Positions 1-8,204 of a DNA stretch of 64,000 nt are shown one piece after another. The notes beneath the pieces are model-generated. The model had not been told where the DNA came from, did not search any database, and saw only the letters and a list, made by a program, of their open reading frames with translations. This DNA is from an uncultured Clostridia bacterium (GTDB taxonomy: Bacteria > Bacillota > Clostridia > UBA1381). How positions within the stretch are numbered: position 1 is the first letter of the stretch; each line of letters starts with the position of its first letter. The DNA is taken from assembly GCA_947624165.1 (NCBI GenBank), contig CANQJC010000004.1:1-64000 (forward strand), in the 5' to 3' direction. The position numbers and the translations under genes are program-made.

Positions 1-7
1 AAAAACA

Positions 8-36
8 GGATAGGGTCGCATAATGCGACTCTATCC
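8..36. terminator. Hairpin, probable terminator
   Basis: A 13-bp stem (8-20 with 24-36, one G-U pair, 3-nt loop) has five T on the minus-strand side (complement of 1-5), so it would work best as a terminator for minus-strand transcription leaving the window. It could also end a plus-strand gene lying to the left. A second T7 tract at 84-91 follows a weak GCTCT/AGAGC dyad. No gene is seen in 1-139. Confidence 0.45.
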
Positions 37-139
37 CGCAAAAACAAATCTTACTGTTTTATGTGAACGGCTCTAAGAGCGGTCTTTTTTTAACGCGCCG
101 CGCACAGTTTATTCTTTCAATAAATAATATAATTTACTG

Positions 140-168
140 TTGATATTTCAGGAAATTTATAATATAAT
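140..168 (+). promoter_or_regulatory. Sigma-A promoter of HD-GYP regulator
   Basis: TTGATA (140-145), a 17-nt spacer and a perfect TATAAT (163-168). Transcription would begin near 175, which rules out translation starts upstream of that point and supports the ATG at 206. Confidence 0.75.
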
Positions 169-205
169 AGTCTCGTGTATTATAACAAATTCGGAGGTAG
201 ATACA

Positions 206-1723
206 ATGCCGGACAGACAAAAGATATTGATTGCCGATGACTCTGAGATGAACAGAGCGATACTTTCGGGTATGCTCGGCGATGAATTTGAAATTATAGA
301 GGTTAGCGACGGAGTGGAAGCCGTAGCCGTTTTAAGACAGTACGGCAACGAGCTGTCGCTGCTTCTTCTCGATATCGTAATGCCGAATATGGACGGCTTC
401 GAGGTGTTGGCGGCGATGAACAAATATAAGCTCATCGAGGACATACCCGTCATTATGATTTCCGCGGAAAATACGCCGTCGTATATCGAGCGCGCATACG
501 ATTTGGGAGTGGTCGACTATATCAGCCGTCCTTTTGACGCGCGTATCGTTCATACGAGAGTAATCAATACTATCATGCTTTACGCAAAGAACAAGCGTCT
601 TGTTTCCATGGTCTCCGACCAGATCTTCGAAAAGGAGAGAAGCAACAATCTCATGATTGCCATTCTCAGTCATATAGTCGAATTTCGTAACGGAGAAAGC
701 GGTCTGCACGTCCTGCACGTACAGACAATAACGGAAATTCTTTTAAGATCTCTTATGCATAAAACCGATAAATATCATATTAAAAATTCGGACATTTCGA
801 TTATTTCCATGGCGTCCGCTCTGCACGATATCGGAAAAATCGCCATACCGAGCGAGATACTCAACAAGCCCGGCAGATTGACCGATGAGGAATTTGCAGT
901 CATGAAAACACATTCGATGATAGGCGCGTCCATGCTCGATCAATTGCCGGACTACAAGAACGAACAGCTTGTCAAGGTGGCGTATGAGATTTGCCGCTGG
1001 CATCATGAGCGTTACGACGGCAGGGGTTATCCCGACGGGCTGAAGGGCGAGGAAATTCCGATCTCCGCTCAGATCGTTTCACTGGCGGACGTTTATGACG
1101 CGCTCACGAGCGAACGCGTATACAAGAAAGCGTTTTCACACGAAAAAGCTATGGAAATGATTTTGAACGGCGAATGCGGCACATTTAATCCGCTTTTGCT
1201 CGAGTGTCTCAAGGAATCCGCCGACACTCTTCGCGAGGAGCTTAAGATAAATTCTATCACAGGCCGAGGTACGCGCGGAAAGATGAACAGTATTCTGGAG
1301 GAGATGAAACAACACGAGGAGCTGTCCGCGTCGGAAAGAACGCTCCGCATTATGGAGCACGAGCGCGAAAAGTACGAATTTTTCTCATCCGTGACGCACG
1401 AAATACGCTTCGAGTACATTAACGAACCTCCGATGCTTATCATGTCTCCTTTCGCGGCGAGCTTGCTGGGTACGGGCGAAGCGTTGAAAAGTCCCCGCAA
1501 GAACGAGCTTATTCTTGAAATTCTCGGCGAAGAGAATATAAAGAATATAGCGCGCGCCGTCGGCGGTACGGAATTTGACGATCCCGATTTCACTTATGAG
1601 TGTGATTTGAACATTGACGGCACGCCGAAGAAATATAAACTTATATGCCGCACTGTTTATTCTGAGAAAAACCATTCGAGAAAAACGGGGGTAATGGGGA
1701 TCGCCGTTCCAGTTACGGAATAG
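206..1723 (+). CDS. Response regulator with HD-GYP domain (c-di-GMP phosphodiesterase)
   Basis: A 505-residue protein. Residues about 6-125 form a receiver domain with acidic pocket D11/D12 and phosphoacceptor D56; the usual conserved Lys before Pro-Phe is Arg108 here. Residues about 150-345 are an HD-GYP domain with HDIGK (H207, D208), the H266-H267 pair and DGRGYP (271-276), the signature of cyclic di-GMP hydrolases with a metal centre. Residues about 385-505 form an extra C-terminal region, possibly PAS-like, that I cannot name. The ATG at 206 is chosen because GGAGG lies at 193-197 and the promoter at 140-168 makes the longer frame from 140 impossible. It is monocistronic, ending in a strong terminator. 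The partner kinase is not nearby. Family assignment is firm; actual hydrolysis is inferred from the intact motifs. Confidence 0.93.
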   Translation: MPDRQKILIADDSEMNRAILSGMLGDEFEIIEVSDGVEAVAVLRQYGNELSLLLLDIVMPNMDGFEVLAAMNKYKLIEDIPVIMISAENTPSYIERAYDLGVVDYISRPFDARIVHTRVINTIMLYAKNKRLVSMVSDQIFEKERSNNLMIAILSHIVEFRNGESGLHVLHVQTITEILLRSLMHKTDKYHIKNSDISIISMASALHDIGKIAIPSEILNKPGRLTDEEFAVMKTHSMIGASMLDQLPDYKNEQLVKVAYEICRWHHERYDGRGYPDGLKGEEIPISAQIVSLADVYDALTSERVYKKAFSHEKAMEMILNGECGTFNPLLLECLKESADTLREELKINSITGRGTRGKMNSILEEMKQHEELSASERTLRIMEHEREKYEFFSSVTHEIRFEYINEPPMLIMSPFAASLLGTGEALKSPRKNELILEILGEENIKNIARAVGGTEFDDPDFTYECDLNIDGTPKKYKLICRTVYSEKNHSRKTGVMGIAVPVTE

Positions 1724-1748
1724 ACGAACCGACACGACAAATCTAAAG

Positions 1749-1770
1749 AACCGCCTTCGGGCGGTTTTTT
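1749..1770 (+). terminator. Rho-independent terminator
   Basis: Stem AACCGCC/GGCGGTT around a TTCG loop followed by T6, 25 nt after the HD-GYP gene. Confidence 0.9.
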
Positions 1771-1838
1771 CCGATAAGTTTGATTTCGTTTGGGGCGTTT
1801 GATGCGATCGTCCTTACAAGTACACGGAGGTAAAAAAT

Positions 1839-4250
1839 ATGGCGAAGATGATCAACATAGATAAGGATTGGAAATTCCGCGAAGAAGACTTATCTCCCCG
1901 CGACCCCGCGGAGGGGTGGGGCGGCGCGAAAGCGCGCGCATATTCTCAGGGTGCGGCGGCGGTCGATTTTGACGATTCCGCATGGCGCACCGTAACTCTT
2001 CCGCATGACTTCGTATCCGAAAAGGCGTATTGCTTCAACGCGCCGCAATGCTCCGAAATGCGCGACATACCCGAAATGGAAAGCATCGGGAGCAGACTGT
2101 TCGCCGGCGGGTGCTTGGAGGGCGGCGTCGCGTGGTACAGAAAAAAATTCACGCTCGGCGATTTGCCGGACGGCAAGCGCGTGTACATTTATTTTGACGG
2201 AGTATACCGCAGCAGCACCCTTTACTTAAATCAGTATTACGTAGGCAGCCGCGCGGGAGGATACGGCGGGTTTTATTACGACGTTACCGACTTCATAAAC
2301 ATGAGCGGCGAAAACGTCCTCGCGATGCGCGTGGACGCGTCCGAACGAGAGGGCTGGTGGTACGAGGGCGGCGGTATTTACCGTCACGTTCGTCTTGAGA
2401 TCGCCGACAGCGTGCATATCGCGCCGTGGGGCGTTTCCGTATGCGCCGCGCCCGATTTAAGCAACAATACGGCTTTGATAAAAATAAAAGCCGATATATT
2501 GAATAAAAGTCTTGAAAAGAAAAATATCCGCGTTTCGGTTGAGATTAAGGACCGTAACGGACGCGTGCTCTCACAAACCGATTCGCACGTGACCGCAGAC
2601 GCGTGGGGCGAGGGAAAATATTCGGGAGAGATCGTCCAAAAGGACGTTGTATTGTGGGAGCCGGACGATCCGTATCTTTACAGCGCGGTCGTGCGGCTGT
2701 GCTCGGACGGGGAAATTTGTGACGAATCATGCGTCAGCTTCGGAATAAGAGATATTCGTTTTGACGCCGCCGGCGGATTTTATCTGAACGGAAAGCATAT
2801 CCGTATCCAAGGATTATGCTGTCATCACGACCATGCGGGAGTAGGCATAGGCGTTCCCGACAGCGTACATGAATACAGGGTGCGTAAAATGAAAAGTATG
2901 GGCGCGAACGCCCTGAGAAGCTCTCATTATCCCGCTCCGCCCGAATTGCTTGACATATGCGACAGGCTCGGTATGCTCGTTTTTGACGAAACGCGGCGTA
3001 TGTCGTCCGCGCCGGAGGATATCGAAATACTGAAGTCGATGGTAAAACGCGACAGAAACCACCCTTCGATTTTCCTATGGGGAATAGGAAACGAGGAAAT
3101 ATTTTCGCAGCACCGCGCGGAAACGGCGCGCGCCACGCTTACGATGAAGGCCGAGATACATAAGCTCGACCCGACGCGCCCCGTCGCGTCGGCAGTCACC
3201 TGCTGGGACGGGGAGCGGCGTTACGACGACGCGGAGCCGTACATAGACGTCACAAAGCATCTTGACGTTATGGGATTCAATTACAGCGAGAGCGCGTGGG
3301 ACGACTATCATAAGCGTATGCCGAACCAGCCGATAATCATAAGCGAGGATTCGTCAAACAGCGGCACGCGCGGCTGCTGCTCGACCGATGAATCGAAGGG
3401 GTGGTATTATATCCTCGACGAAAATAATAAGAACAAGGTCGCAAGCAGGGAAAAGGCGGTAAAGAAAGATTTGGGAGAGAACGTGTGGAAATACTTTGCC
3501 GAGCGTCCGTACCTCGCGGGTATATTTCTCTGGACGGGATTCGATTACAGAGGAGAACCCACTCCGCTCGGCCGTCCGGCTGTGTATTCCCAATTCGGAA
3601 TATTTGATTACTGCGGATTCCCCAAGGATAATTACTACTATTATAAATCATGGTGGAGCGGCGAGGACGTGCTTCACGTTTTCCCGCACTGGAATTATCC
3701 CGTCGGCGAAGGCGAAAAATTGAATGTGTATTGTTACACCAATCTTGACGAAGCGGAGCTTTTTGTAAACGGAAAAAGTTACGGTAAAAAACGCGCGGAG
3801 AAAAATTGGTACATAACATGGGAGAACGTTATTTACGAGCCTGGCGAATTGAAAGCCGTCGGCTTCAAAAACGGTGAAAAAGCCGAGGAGGACGTTGTGA
3901 AAACGACCCTGCCGCCCTTCGCCGTGCGGCTCGGCGCGTACAAGGACGAAATAGAGGTTGGGGAAACGGCGATAATAACCGTCGACATAGTCGATAAAAA
4001 CGGCGACGTCGTACCGACCGCCGATAATACGGTTCGATTTGAAATAACGGGCGCGGGCGAATTTGTCGGCACGGGCAACGGCGACCCGGGCGACCATGAC
4101 AGCGAGAAGATCCCCGTGCGCCGCGCGTTTAACGGTAAATGTATGCTGCTTGCGGCAGCGTCGCGCGTGGGTGAAATAAAGATAACGGCTCAAAGCGATA
4201 CGCTTGCCGGAGCGCGGTGCGTGATAAGATCCGTAAAGACGTTGATTTAA
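1839..4250 (+). CDS. Glycoside hydrolase family 2 beta-galactosidase-like enzyme
   Basis: An 803-residue GH2 enzyme. The order is an N-terminal sugar-binding jelly-roll (about 1-180), an immunoglobulin-like domain (about 190-300), a TIM-barrel catalytic domain (about 305-600) and a C-terminal beta domain (about 610-803). The acid/base Glu is E419 in the WGIGNEE motif; the probable nucleophile is E503 in the segment IIISEDSS. There is no signal peptide, so it should act in the cytoplasm on imported oligosaccharides. The start ATG has CGGAGG at 1825-1830. It is followed 13 nt later by a surface GH5 gene, so the two form an operon for glycan use. Beta-galactosidase is the commonest activity in this subgroup, but beta-glucuronidase or beta-mannosidase activity cannot be excluded from sequence. 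Confidence 0.9.
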   Translation: MAKMINIDKDWKFREEDLSPRDPAEGWGGAKARAYSQGAAAVDFDDSAWRTVTLPHDFVSEKAYCFNAPQCSEMRDIPEMESIGSRLFAGGCLEGGVAWYRKKFTLGDLPDGKRVYIYFDGVYRSSTLYLNQYYVGSRAGGYGGFYYDVTDFINMSGENVLAMRVDASEREGWWYEGGGIYRHVRLEIADSVHIAPWGVSVCAAPDLSNNTALIKIKADILNKSLEKKNIRVSVEIKDRNGRVLSQTDSHVTADAWGEGKYSGEIVQKDVVLWEPDDPYLYSAVVRLCSDGEICDESCVSFGIRDIRFDAAGGFYLNGKHIRIQGLCCHHDHAGVGIGVPDSVHEYRVRKMKSMGANALRSSHYPAPPELLDICDRLGMLVFDETRRMSSAPEDIEILKSMVKRDRNHPSIFLWGIGNEEIFSQHRAETARATLTMKAEIHKLDPTRPVASAVTCWDGERRYDDAEPYIDVTKHLDVMGFNYSESAWDDYHKRMPNQPIIISEDSSNSGTRGCCSTDESKGWYYILDENNKNKVASREKAVKKDLGENVWKYFAERPYLAGIFLWTGFDYRGEPTPLGRPAVYSQFGIFDYCGFPKDNYYYYKSWWSGEDVLHVFPHWNYPVGEGEKLNVYCYTNLDEAELFVNGKSYGKKRAEKNWYITWENVIYEPGELKAVGFKNGEKAEEDVVKTTLPPFAVRLGAYKDEIEVGETAIITVDIVDKNGDVVPTADNTVRFEITGAGEFVGTGNGDPGDHDSEKIPVRRAFNGKCMLLAAASRVGEIKITAQSDTLAGARCVIRSVKTLI

Positions 4251-4263
4251 GGAGGGGCTGAAT

Positions 4264-5802
4264 ATGAAAAAGAAATTATTTGTTTTTGCATTTATGCTGT
4301 CTATGCTTTTTTGCTCGTGCGCTTACGGTTTTTCGGACGTAAACGACGGGGACTGGTTTTACGGCGATGTGACGCGCATGACGGACAGCGGATATCTCGC
4401 GGGGTATGAGGACGGTACGTTTCGTCCGTCAGGAATAATAACGAAAGCGGAGCTTGTCAGCATCGTCGGCAGAGTTAACGGTCTGAGCGAAAAAAACAAA
4501 TCCTCGCATTGGGCTTCGGGTATGGTAAACGCCGCGCTTGACGCGCAGTATTTTGACTGGGACGAGATACCTCCCACGGGAGAAAGCTTTGACGAGCCTA
4601 TCACGCGTCAGCTCGCGATAAAGATAGTGATGAAGGCTTTTCTGCCGACCGCGCAGGGCGATTATAATGCGGTTTCGTCCTCCGTAAAGGATTTTTCACA
4701 GCTTGACGGGCGTTATTACGACACGGTGATCGCGGCGTATTCGTCCGGCGTGGTATACGGCGACGACGCCGGCAAGCTGAATCCGAAGTCGTCGATCACG
4801 CGCGCGGAAGCCTGCGCGATAATTATGCGCGCGGCGGACAAAAAGGGCGGTCTTAAGCCGTACGAACAACCCGCAGCGACGCAGCCGCCGTCGTCGGCTC
4901 CGCCCGTAAACGTCACGGCGCGCAGCGGCGGCGTGAGCGAAAACGGACGGCTGCGCGTTGAAGGCACGCGCCTTCTCAATGAACGCGGCGAACCGATCGC
5001 GCTTCACGGAATGTCGTCCCACGGTTTACAGTGGTTTCCTCAGTACGCGTCGGAAGCGGCGATAAAATCGACCGCAGATTACGGCGCGAACCTTTTCCGC
5101 TGCGCGATGTACACGGCGGAGGGCGGCTATACGGCAAACCGAGCCGTTAAGGACACGCTGATCGCGGCTGTCGACGCGGCGATACGTCAGGATATGTACG
5201 TGATAGTCGACTGGCATATCCTGTCCGACGGTGACCCGCTCTTACACGCCGACGAAGCCGCCGAGTTTTTTGCGGAAATATCGGCGCGTTACGCGGACAG
5301 TCCGGCTGTTTTGTATGAGATTTGCAATGAGCCGAACGGCGGCGTGACATGGGAAAACAACGTAAAGCCGTATGCGGAAAGGATGATCCCGATTATACGC
5401 GCGAATACCGACGGTATAATATTGGTCGGAAGCCCGACGTGGAGCCAGGATCTGCATGAAGCCGCAAAGTCTCCGCTTGAAGGCGGGAATATAATGTATA
5501 CATGTCATTTCTATGCCGGAACTCATACGGATTGGCTCAGACAGCGTATAGCCGACTGCGGTCTGCCGGTGTTTGTGACCGAATGGGGAACGAGCGCGGC
5601 TGACGGAAACGGAGGAGTATTCCTCGACGAAGCGCGAAGGTGGATCGATTTTATGAACGAGAGAGGAATAAGCTGGGCGAACTGGTCGCTGTGCGATAAG
5701 GAGGAATCGAGTGCCGCGCTTCGCGGCGGCGCGGACGTGAGCGACGGAATAAGCGAAAACGAGCTTAGCGAAAGCGGTAAATTTGTTTTTTCAAATTTTT
5801 GA
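4264..5802 (+). CDS. SLH-anchored GH5 endoglucanase
   Basis: A 512-residue exported enzyme. A signal peptide occupies residues 1 to about 22. Three S-layer homology repeats follow (about 23-75, 80-130, 140-192; the second is diverged), which normally bind pyruvylated cell-wall polymer. A Pro/Ala/Thr-rich linker lies at about 199-222. Residues 225-512 form a GH5 catalytic domain (subfamily 2-like) with acid/base E356 in CNEPN and nucleophile E440 in VTEWGTS. The expected substrate is beta-1,4-glucan such as cellulose. AAGGAGG stands before the ATG. The gene is cotranscribed with the cytosolic GH2 enzyme, suggesting that the surface enzyme makes oligosaccharides which are then trimmed inside. 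The SLH-first, catalytic-last order is less common than SLH at the C-terminus. Confidence 0.93.
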   Translation: MKKKLFVFAFMLSMLFCSCAYGFSDVNDGDWFYGDVTRMTDSGYLAGYEDGTFRPSGIITKAELVSIVGRVNGLSEKNKSSHWASGMVNAALDAQYFDWDEIPPTGESFDEPITRQLAIKIVMKAFLPTAQGDYNAVSSSVKDFSQLDGRYYDTVIAAYSSGVVYGDDAGKLNPKSSITRAEACAIIMRAADKKGGLKPYEQPAATQPPSSAPPVNVTARSGGVSENGRLRVEGTRLLNERGEPIALHGMSSHGLQWFPQYASEAAIKSTADYGANLFRCAMYTAEGGYTANRAVKDTLIAAVDAAIRQDMYVIVDWHILSDGDPLLHADEAAEFFAEISARYADSPAVLYEICNEPNGGVTWENNVKPYAERMIPIIRANTDGIILVGSPTWSQDLHEAAKSPLEGGNIMYTCHFYAGTHTDWLRQRIADCGLPVFVTEWGTSAADGNGGVFLDEARRWIDFMNERGISWANWSLCDKEESSAALRGGADVSDGISENELSESGKFVFSNF

Positions 5803-5872
5803 AAAATGTTTTAAACCCGATAAACAGTGGTATATATAATATACAGTTGTCAGTATGGGGAGGAGGATAATT

Positions 5873-6421
5873 ATGAAAACCGTTGTTACGATCGCCAGGA
5901 GCTACGGCAGCGGCGGCAAGGAAATAGGAAAGGCACTTGCCAAATCGCTCGACGTGCCTTATTACGGACGCGAGATTTTTGAAATATCCCGCGGAGACGA
6001 AACGGGGATTTTTTCCGGCGACGACGAAAGCATCAATAAATCCTCCTTTGAAGAAGCGGACGAGGCGTTTAAACAGCAGGCGCAGACTATCAGGGAAATC
6101 GCCGGACGCGGCGGCTGCGTCATTGTCGGACGCTGCGCCGATTACGTTCTGCGGGATATGGATAACGTCGTAAGAATTTATCTTTACGCGCCGCTGCGCG
6201 ATTGTATGCGCCGCGTGATACGCTTGTACGAGCTTAATCCCGAGGACGCGAAAAGTCTCATTCATTCTATGAACAAGACGCGCGGAGATTACTATTTCCA
6301 CAATACGGGTCTTGTCTGGTCGGATCCCGTGCATTACGATATGTGCCTTAATACCGCCGGACTTGATACGAAACAGTGCGTCAAGATAATTACCGATTTC
6401 GTGAATACAAAGCTGGAATGA
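5873..6421 (+). CDS. Cytidylate kinase-like family protein
   Basis: A 182-residue protein of the cytidylate-kinase-like family (AAA_26 type). The N-terminus carries a P-loop-like segment with Ser-Tyr-Gly-Ser-Gly-Gly-Lys, and residues about 83-88 (IVGRCADYV region) match the conserved GR motif of this family. These proteins are common in Clostridia as paralogues of Cmk; their substrate is mostly undetermined. The ATG at 5873 is preferred over 5855 because AGGAGG lies at 5861-5866, between the two. A possible -10 TATAAT is at 5835-5840, with no good -35. The gene is followed by a strong bidirectional terminator. Confidence 0.8.
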   Translation: MKTVVTIARSYGSGGKEIGKALAKSLDVPYYGREIFEISRGDETGIFSGDDESINKSSFEEADEAFKQQAQTIREIAGRGGCVIVGRCADYVLRDMDNVVRIYLYAPLRDCMRRVIRLYELNPEDAKSLIHSMNKTRGDYYFHNTGLVWSDPVHYDMCLNTAGLDTKQCVKIITDFVNTKLE

Positions 6422-6433
6422 TTTTCTGTATAT

Positions 6434-6460
6434 AAAAAGAGCGTATCGTGCGATACGCTC
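6434..6460. terminator. Bidirectional terminator
   Basis: A perfect 10-bp stem (6439-6448 with 6451-6460) with a 2-nt centre. Five A lie on its left (T5 for the minus strand) and a short T run on its right. It separates the convergent kinase-like and DUF378 genes. Confidence 0.85.
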
Positions 6461-6493
6461 CTTTTCATGCCCGTTCTTTTATGAACGGTCGAT

Positions 6494-6706
6494 TTAGGCG
6501 TTGCTGTGCTGACGCTTGGGGATTTTATCCTTGAACAGCAGACTGATACACCAAAGACCGGCAAGACCGACTATGATATAAACGATTCTGCTTATCCATG
6601 ACGTCTGACCGCCGAACACGGCGGCGACAAGGTCAAACTTAAAAAGTCCCACAAGTAGCCAGTTGATCGCGCCAATGATGGTTATGACCAAAGAAGTGTT
6701 ATCCAT
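6494..6706 (-). CDS. DUF378 family small membrane protein
   Basis: A 70-residue protein with two membrane spans (about 6-28 and 38-58) separated by a short Gly-Gly loop. The pattern Gly-Ala-Ile-Asn-Trp-Leu-Leu-Val-Gly-Leu near the start is characteristic of DUF378 (Bacillus YuzA-like). The function is unknown. AAGGAGAGAG precedes the ATG. It is a single gene, convergent with the kinase-like gene. Confidence 0.85.
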   Translation of the reverse strand: MDNTSLVITIIGAINWLLVGLFKFDLVAAVFGGQTSWISRIVYIIVGLAGLWCISLLFKDKIPKRQHSNA

Positions 6707-6834
6707 AAATCTCTCTCCTTATTTATATAGTACGTTTTTAGTTTTAAGCCGTTTGCCGTGTTTTAAACATGGTAATTTTTCCCAAATAAAAAACATACTA
6801 TAATATACGGGGTGAGATGATGGGGAGAAGAGGT

Positions 6835-7242
6835 ATGATGTATTTTGCGGCGGTTGCCGTCATAATTGCCACGACGCTCGCGTTTGTGTTGTTCGCAAGC
6901 GGAGAATCGGACGTGAAGAACATTGAGTTTTTAAAAAACTACGGCTGGGAAACCGATACGCGCGCCGTCGAGCGCGAGGAGATCACGATTCCCTGTCCGC
7001 TTGACAGAGTGTACGAGAATTACAATGAAATACAGCTTCGCGCGGGTCTTGATATATCGCGGTATGCCGGAAAAGATGCGGTGAGGTTTACGTATATCGT
7101 GAAAAACTATCCCTGCGACGTGGGCGAGGAGGTACGCGCCAATGTGATATGCGTCGGCGGCGAGCCGGTCGCGGGCGATATTATGACGGTCAGCGTGAAC
7201 GGATTTATGCATTCGCTCCGATTTGACGACGCGAAGAAATAA
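6835..7242 (+). CDS. DUF4830-like membrane-anchored protein
   Basis: About 135 residues: one N-terminal membrane span (about 3-23) and an extracytoplasmic domain starting with a region Leu-Lys-Asn-Tyr-Gly-Trp that resembles DUF4830 proteins of Clostridia. No function is known. In-frame ATGs occur at 6817, 6820, 6835 and 6838. A TATAAT at 6799-6804 places the transcript start near 6811, leaving only 6 nt before 6817, while GGGGAG at 6822-6827 fits 6835; I therefore choose 6835, without a recognisable -35. Confidence 0.65.
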   Translation: MMYFAAVAVIIATTLAFVLFASGESDVKNIEFLKNYGWETDTRAVEREEITIPCPLDRVYENYNEIQLRAGLDISRYAGKDAVRFTYIVKNYPCDVGEEVRANVICVGGEPVAGDIMTVSVNGFMHSLRFDDAKK

Positions 7243-7300
7243 AAATTGCCCGATTTAATATTTTTAACCGTATCAAAAAAATATACTGAAAATATGCACA

Positions 7301-7354
7301 AAAATTTCATTGGAATTTCTACAAATTTGTAGAAATTTTAATGAAATTTTTTTC
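7301..7354. terminator. AT-rich 25-bp palindromic terminator
   Basis: The arms 7301-7325 and 7326-7350 pair along their full length (two G-U pairs) to give an almost perfect 50-nt hairpin, followed by T7 in total on the plus strand and with A-rich sequence on the other side. It should end transcription of the DUF4830-like gene just before the S10 promoter. Confidence 0.75.
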
Positions 7355-7363
7355 TTGAAAAGC

Positions 7364-7392
7364 TTGCCAAACGGCTTGAAATCATGTATAAT
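7364..7392 (+). promoter_or_regulatory. Sigma-A promoter of the S10 operon
   Basis: TTGCCA (7364-7369), exactly 17 nt, then TATAAT (7387-7392). No other promoter this good is seen up to rplQ, so it may drive the whole 16-kb block, possibly with internal help. The expected start is near 7399. Confidence 0.85.
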
Positions 7393-7398
7393 AGTCGT

Positions 7399-7767
7399 GT
7401 TGTGACCTTACGCGGGTGAAATGCGCCCCGCGTAACAGGACTGATAAACGATGAAACGGGAGGTTGCGGCGGAAGGGTTTCAAAAAGCCCGACGAAGCCG
7501 GTTTTTCCGCGGAGTGAGTCCGATTCATGAAACCGGGCGGCAGTTAAGTATTCGTGCGCTTTAGGTGTTTTGCGCCCGCGGCTCTGACGCGGAGCGCGGC
7601 GATGAAGCGCGCGGTGAAAATTGACTAACTTTGCCCGAATATACGATAAAAAACGATATTCGGGTTTTATTAAAGGGTGATGCGAAACACCCGGCGGTGT
7701 GTGCAATTTTCTTTATGCGCTGTCGTGCAGAACTACAACACAATAAAATTTTCAAGGAGGGAAAAGT
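7399..7767 (+). promoter_or_regulatory. Structured leader of the S10 operon with attenuator-like hairpin
   Basis: About 370 nt of untranslated leader. It contains a 9-bp hairpin (7408-7416 with 7427-7435), a CCGGTTT/AAACCGG long-range stem, and a 9-bp hairpin (7634-7642 with 7656-7664) followed by TTTTATT that looks like an intrinsic terminator about 100 nt before rpsJ. Near 7688-7691 a CACC can pair either with GGTG of 7676-7679 upstream or GGTG at 7696-7699 downstream. Ribosomal leaders often bind a product of their own operon (L4 in E. coli); which ligand acts here is unknown. Confidence 0.55.
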
Positions 7768-8082
7768 ATGGCAGCAAACCAGAAAATCAGAATTAAGCTT
7801 AAGGCTTATGACCATGTAGTGCTTGACCAGAGCGCGGAGAAGATCGTTGAGATCGCAAAGAGAACGGGTGCCAAGGTATCGGGTCCCATTCCCCTGCCCA
7901 CGGACAAGGAGATCATAACGATTCTGAGAGCGGTCCATAAGTACAAGGACTCGCGTGAGCAGTTCGAAAGAAGAACTCACAAAAGACTGATCGATATAGT
8001 TGTTCCTGGTGCAAAGACCATGGAATCGCTTATCAAAATAGATTTACCGGCCGGCGTAGAAATAGACGTTATCCAGAAGTAA
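7768..8082 (+). CDS. rpsJ: 30S ribosomal protein S10
   Basis: 104 residues, the family's usual length, with the conserved RIKLKAYDH start and the VDIVVPG-type end region (residues about 78-84). S10 sits in the 30S head, binds 16S rRNA and in many bacteria also pairs with NusB in antitermination. AAGGAGGG precedes the ATG. First gene of the S10 operon. Confidence 0.98.
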   Translation: MAANQKIRIKLKAYDHVVLDQSAEKIVEIAKRTGAKVSGPIPLPTDKEIITILRAVHKYKDSREQFERRTHKRLIDIVVPGAKTMESLIKIDLPAGVEIDVIQK

Positions 8083-8120
8083 TCGCTTAGGAGCGGGACG
8101 TGTAGATCAAACACTCATAT

Positions 8121-8177
8121 CGCAGTAGCGTGCAAACGCTATGATGCGGGTCAAGTTTCCGTTTGCTTTTCGGAAAC
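8121..8177 (+). other. Two hairpins between rpsJ and rplC
   Basis: In the 122-nt gap, CGCA/TGCG plus TAGCGT/ACGCTA close a GCAA tetraloop (8121-8148), and GTTTCCG/CGGAAAC forms a second hairpin (8155-8161 with 8171-8177). No T tract follows, so they are not intrinsic terminators. They may be processing or protein-binding sites. Confidence 0.5.
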
Positions 8178-8204
8178 CAATAACTGAATAAGGAGGAAAA
8201 AACA

